Source of the DNA: Planctomycetota bacterium
GTDB lineage: Bacteria; Planctomycetota; PUPC01; JABMSA01; JAUWKK01
Assembly (NCBI GenBank): GCA_030614245.1
Contig: JAUWKK010000158.1
Span: 1 to 6,819 of the forward strand
DNA: 6,819 nucleotides
Direction of reading: 5' to 3'
Shown: piece by piece, positions 5,466 through 6,819 of the stretch
Layout of the letters: the number at the start of each line of letters is the position of its first letter
Numbering within the stretch: position 1 is the first letter of the stretch
Notes under the pieces: model-generated
What the model was told of the DNA's origin: nothing
What the model saw: the letters and a program-made list of their open reading frames with translations, nothing else
Databases searched by the model: none
Translations under genes and position numbers: made by a program

Positions 5466-6085
5466 GCGACACCCTCGGTCAATGTCACGGCATCGACGGC
5501 GGTAGCTCCGTAACAGTCGCAGCCTGTGCGTTGGGCCACGAAGTCGCTCGCCGCGGCGCCGCCGATCATTATCGACAGCTTGTCGCGCAGGCCCGTCGAC
5601 TTGATCGCCTCGACGGTCTGCTCGATGGCCTTGCAGCACGTCGTCAGGAAGACGCTCATTCCCACCATTATCGGGTTGTGCTCCTCGACGGCCTCTGCAA
5701 ACTTCGCGGCGGGCACGTCGACGCCGAGGTCGACGACGGCATAGCCGGCGCCCCGCAGCATGAGCGTGACGACGTCCTTGCCGATATCATGAATATCGCC
5801 CTTGACGGTGCCCATCACCACGGGCTGCTTGTCGCCGGCGTCACCGGCCGAATCCCCGAGCAGCGGGCCGATGTCCTTCATTATATCCTTCATAATCTCG
5901 CCGGCATACATCAGCTCGGAGATGAAATACTCGCCCTTCTCGAAGCGCTCTCCCACTTCAGCCAAGCCAGCCTGGCATTCACCGAGTATCTCGGCTCCCG
6001 AGACGCCGGCAGAGCATTTCTCCTTGATGGCCGCCTTGATATCATCTTCCCTCAAGTCTGCCATCGCCTGAGACAGTTCTGACAC
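5456..6085 (-). CDS. Corrinoid (B12-binding) protein of a methyltransferase system
   Basis: A 209-residue cobalamin-binding protein of the MtaC/MtbC/MttC type, the methyl carrier between a substrate:corrinoid methyltransferase and a second methyltransferase. An N-terminal helical cap domain (about 1-85) is followed by a Rossmann-like B12 domain (about 88-205). D97-x-H99-x-x-G102 in GDIHDIGKD holds the lower axial His ligand; SVFLTT (144-149) and GGA (175-177) are the further B12-binding motifs. The substrate cannot be read from this protein. The start is GTG 6085, with AAGGAG 6 nt before it. The UroD-type methyltransferase upstream on the same strand is a natural partner. The last codons (GGA ACC TGA) lie in sequence shared with the MNT cassettes, so the native C-terminus may have been replaced by a few residues. 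Confidence 0.94.
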   Translation of the reverse strand: MSELSQAMADLREDDIKAAIKEKCSAGVSGAEILGECQAGLAEVGERFEKGEYFISELMYAGEIMKDIMKDIGPLLGDSAGDAGDKQPVVMGTVKGDIHDIGKDVVTLMLRGAGYAVVDLGVDVPAAKFAEAVEEHNPIMVGMSVFLTTCCKAIEQTVEAIKSTGLRDKLSIMIGGAAASDFVAQRTGCDCYGATAVDAVTLTEGVAGT

Positions 6086-6091
6086 TGAAAT

Positions 6092-6097
6092 CTCCTT
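6092..6097 (-). promoter_or_regulatory. Ribosome binding site of the corrinoid protein gene
   Basis: AAGGAG on the - strand, 6 nt before the GTG at 6085. It supports the GTG start over the ATG eight codons downstream. Confidence 0.8.
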
Positions 6098-6155
6098 ATG
6101 AACTTCGCAAGTCTCGTTGCACGATCACAGGCATCAGGCCTGCGCGGGCCATGCT

Positions 6156-6179
6156 GTAGGCAGGCGGGCGTCCGCCTAC
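6156..6179. repeat. Imperfect GC-rich palindrome at the end of the 56-codon ORF
   Basis: GTAGGC at 6156-6161 pairs with GCCTAC at 6174-6179, with further GC pairing inside. The TAG stop of the small ORF (6176-6178) is part of the palindrome. A second small inverted repeat (CAGGC / GCCTG) lies at 6129-6143. There is no T-run; it could be a processing or partial termination site inside the operon, or an inserted repeat. Confidence 0.6.
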
Positions 6180-6346
6180 GACGCAATCAGGCAGAACCAG
6201 ACGTACGTATACGCCAGGCTGTCGATTTCTTTCCAGACCTTTTCGACGACTTTCGCGTCGCCCATGATCTTGGGGTATTCCTTCACCCGCTCTTCCCATG
6301 GTATGCAGACGCCCGGAGCGATTGGGGGCGATTGCTTTTCGGACAT
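6176..6346 (-). CDS. Small protein of 56 residues, unknown function
   Basis: I do not recognise this protein. It starts at ATG 6346 behind an excellent AAGGAGG (6354-6360) with 7-nt spacing, which makes translation likely despite the size. The sequence begins MSEKQSPPIAPGVCIPWEER, continues with a charged, helix-like middle (about 18-42), and ends in an aromatic/hydrophobic stretch (LAYTYVWFCLIAS), too short and polar to call a membrane segment with certainty. Cysteines are at 14 and 52. It lies 32 nt after the stop of the UroD-like methyltransferase gene and 90 nt before the corrinoid gene, so it is probably co-expressed with them. The stop lies inside a palindrome, so it may be a gene truncated by an inserted element. 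Confidence 0.6.
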   Translation of the reverse strand: MSEKQSPPIAPGVCIPWEERVKEYPKIMGDAKVVEKVWKEIDSLAYTYVWFCLIAS

Positions 6347-6353
6347 TCGCGTG

Positions 6354-6360
6354 CCTCCTT
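6354..6360 (-). promoter_or_regulatory. Strong ribosome binding site of the 56-codon ORF
   Basis: AAGGAGG on the - strand, 7 nt before ATG 6346. It is the best Shine-Dalgarno match in the window and decides the start in favour of 6346 over an in-frame ATG at 6382. Confidence 0.8.
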
Positions 6361-6378
6361 TAGTGCTATGCAGTGAGC

Positions 6379-6819
6379 TCAATAGACACCGTATTCCAGC
6401 GTGAACTCGGTCATTGCTCTTACGTTCTCGGTCTTCGAGTCGTCCTGCATGATCGCGCCGGCATCCATTATATAACCGCCGTCGCGTGCGACGCCGTCGA
6501 TGACCTTCTTGCAGCAGTCGCGCACCTCATCGGGCGTGCCGTAGGTCAGCAGGTCGTTCGGAACGCCGCCGCTGAGACAGAACTTGTGGCCGACCGCTTC
6601 GTGGACCTCGAAGATGTCCCCACGGTCCACGTGATAGATAATGCTCTTCTCGGGCAGTTCGGCGATGTATTTCAGGTTCGGGTTCCAGTCGCCTTCGGCG
6701 TAGAAGAGCGTCTGATGGCCCATCTTCTGGAGGTCCACGATGATCTGCTTGAGCGTGGGCCAGTAGAACTTCTCGAACGCCTTGTATGAGAGGAACGGTG
6801 CGCAGCCGCGATGCAGCCA
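6379..6819 (-). CDS. Uroporphyrinogen decarboxylase-family methyltransferase, 3' part
   Basis: The frame is open from the window edge to TGA at 6379-6381, giving the last 146 residues; the start lies outside the window. The segment PFLSYKAFEKFYWPTLKQI, followed by FYAEGDWNP, AELPEKSIIYHVDRGDIFE and TPDEVRDCCKKVIDGVA, is typical of UroD-fold proteins that work as corrinoid methyltransferases (the MtaA/MtbA/CmuA type) rather than in haem synthesis. The corrinoid protein encoded two genes downstream fits that role. Zinc-ligand residues and the substrate cannot be assigned from this fragment alone. True haem-pathway UroD is less likely because of the neighbours. It is followed after 32 nt by the 56-codon ORF, suggesting one operon. 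Confidence 0.85.
   Translation of the reverse strand, partial: WLHRGCAPFLSYKAFEKFYWPTLKQIIVDLQKMGHQTLFYAEGDWNPNLKYIAELPEKSIIYHVDRGDIFEVHEAVGHKFCLSGGVPNDLLTYGTPDEVRDCCKKVIDGVARDGGYIMDAGAIMQDDSKTENVRAMTEFTLEYGVY

Noticed and set aside
5531..6082. 183-codon + strand frame antisense to the corrinoid gene
   Set aside because: The - strand frame carries DXHXXG and the other B12 motifs and a good ribosome binding site; the + strand frame has neither.

Overview
The window is about 60% GC, densely coding, and holds two groups of genes on opposite strands that point at each other. I infer an anaerobic or facultatively anaerobic bacterium, possibly from the Planctomycetota/PVC side of the tree. The reasons are a corrinoid/UroD-like methyltransferase pair, a PSP1 (RicT-type) protein between holB and metG, and a family of dispersed palindromic repeats. 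No rRNA or other phylogenetic marker is present, so this placement is weak.

Left part (1-3859, + strand): about 140 bases of tandem palindromic repeat, then holB (DNA polymerase III delta', 180-1214), a ricT/yaaT-like PSP1 gene (1360-2256) and metG (methionyl-tRNA synthetase, 2246-3859). The gene order holB-ricT-metG resembles the housekeeping cluster known from Firmicutes. ricT and metG overlap by 11 nt. A 37-bp repeat sits upstream of both holB and ricT. A second copy of the palindromic repeat begins inside the metG stop region, so the operon is bracketed by the same element.

Middle (3860-4078): non-coding convergent region with the palindromic repeat and a GC-rich hairpin.

Right part (4079-6819, read on the - strand, so from right to left): the 3' end of a UroD-family methyltransferase gene (cut by the window edge), a 56-codon ORF with a very good ribosome binding site, a corrinoid protein gene, and, 3 nt after its stop, an array of MNT nucleotidyltransferase antitoxins and HEPN toxins. 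The array has three MNT genes. Each overlaps by 11-14 nt the start of a HEPN reading frame from what looks like a different HEPN subfamily. Only the middle HEPN is full length; the first keeps about 16 native codons joined to the tail of the middle HEPN type, and the last keeps about 20 codons before a stop. The 5' ends of all three MNT genes, with their ribosome binding sites and a bit of the preceding HEPN tail, are near-identical DNA, while their 3' halves differ. This looks like repeated recombination at a shared 5' cassette, leaving one apparently complete toxin-antitoxin pair and two orphan antitoxins.

The most interesting part is this mosaic MNT/HEPN array and its junction with the corrinoid gene. 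The families involved are known; the layout is what deserves a second look.
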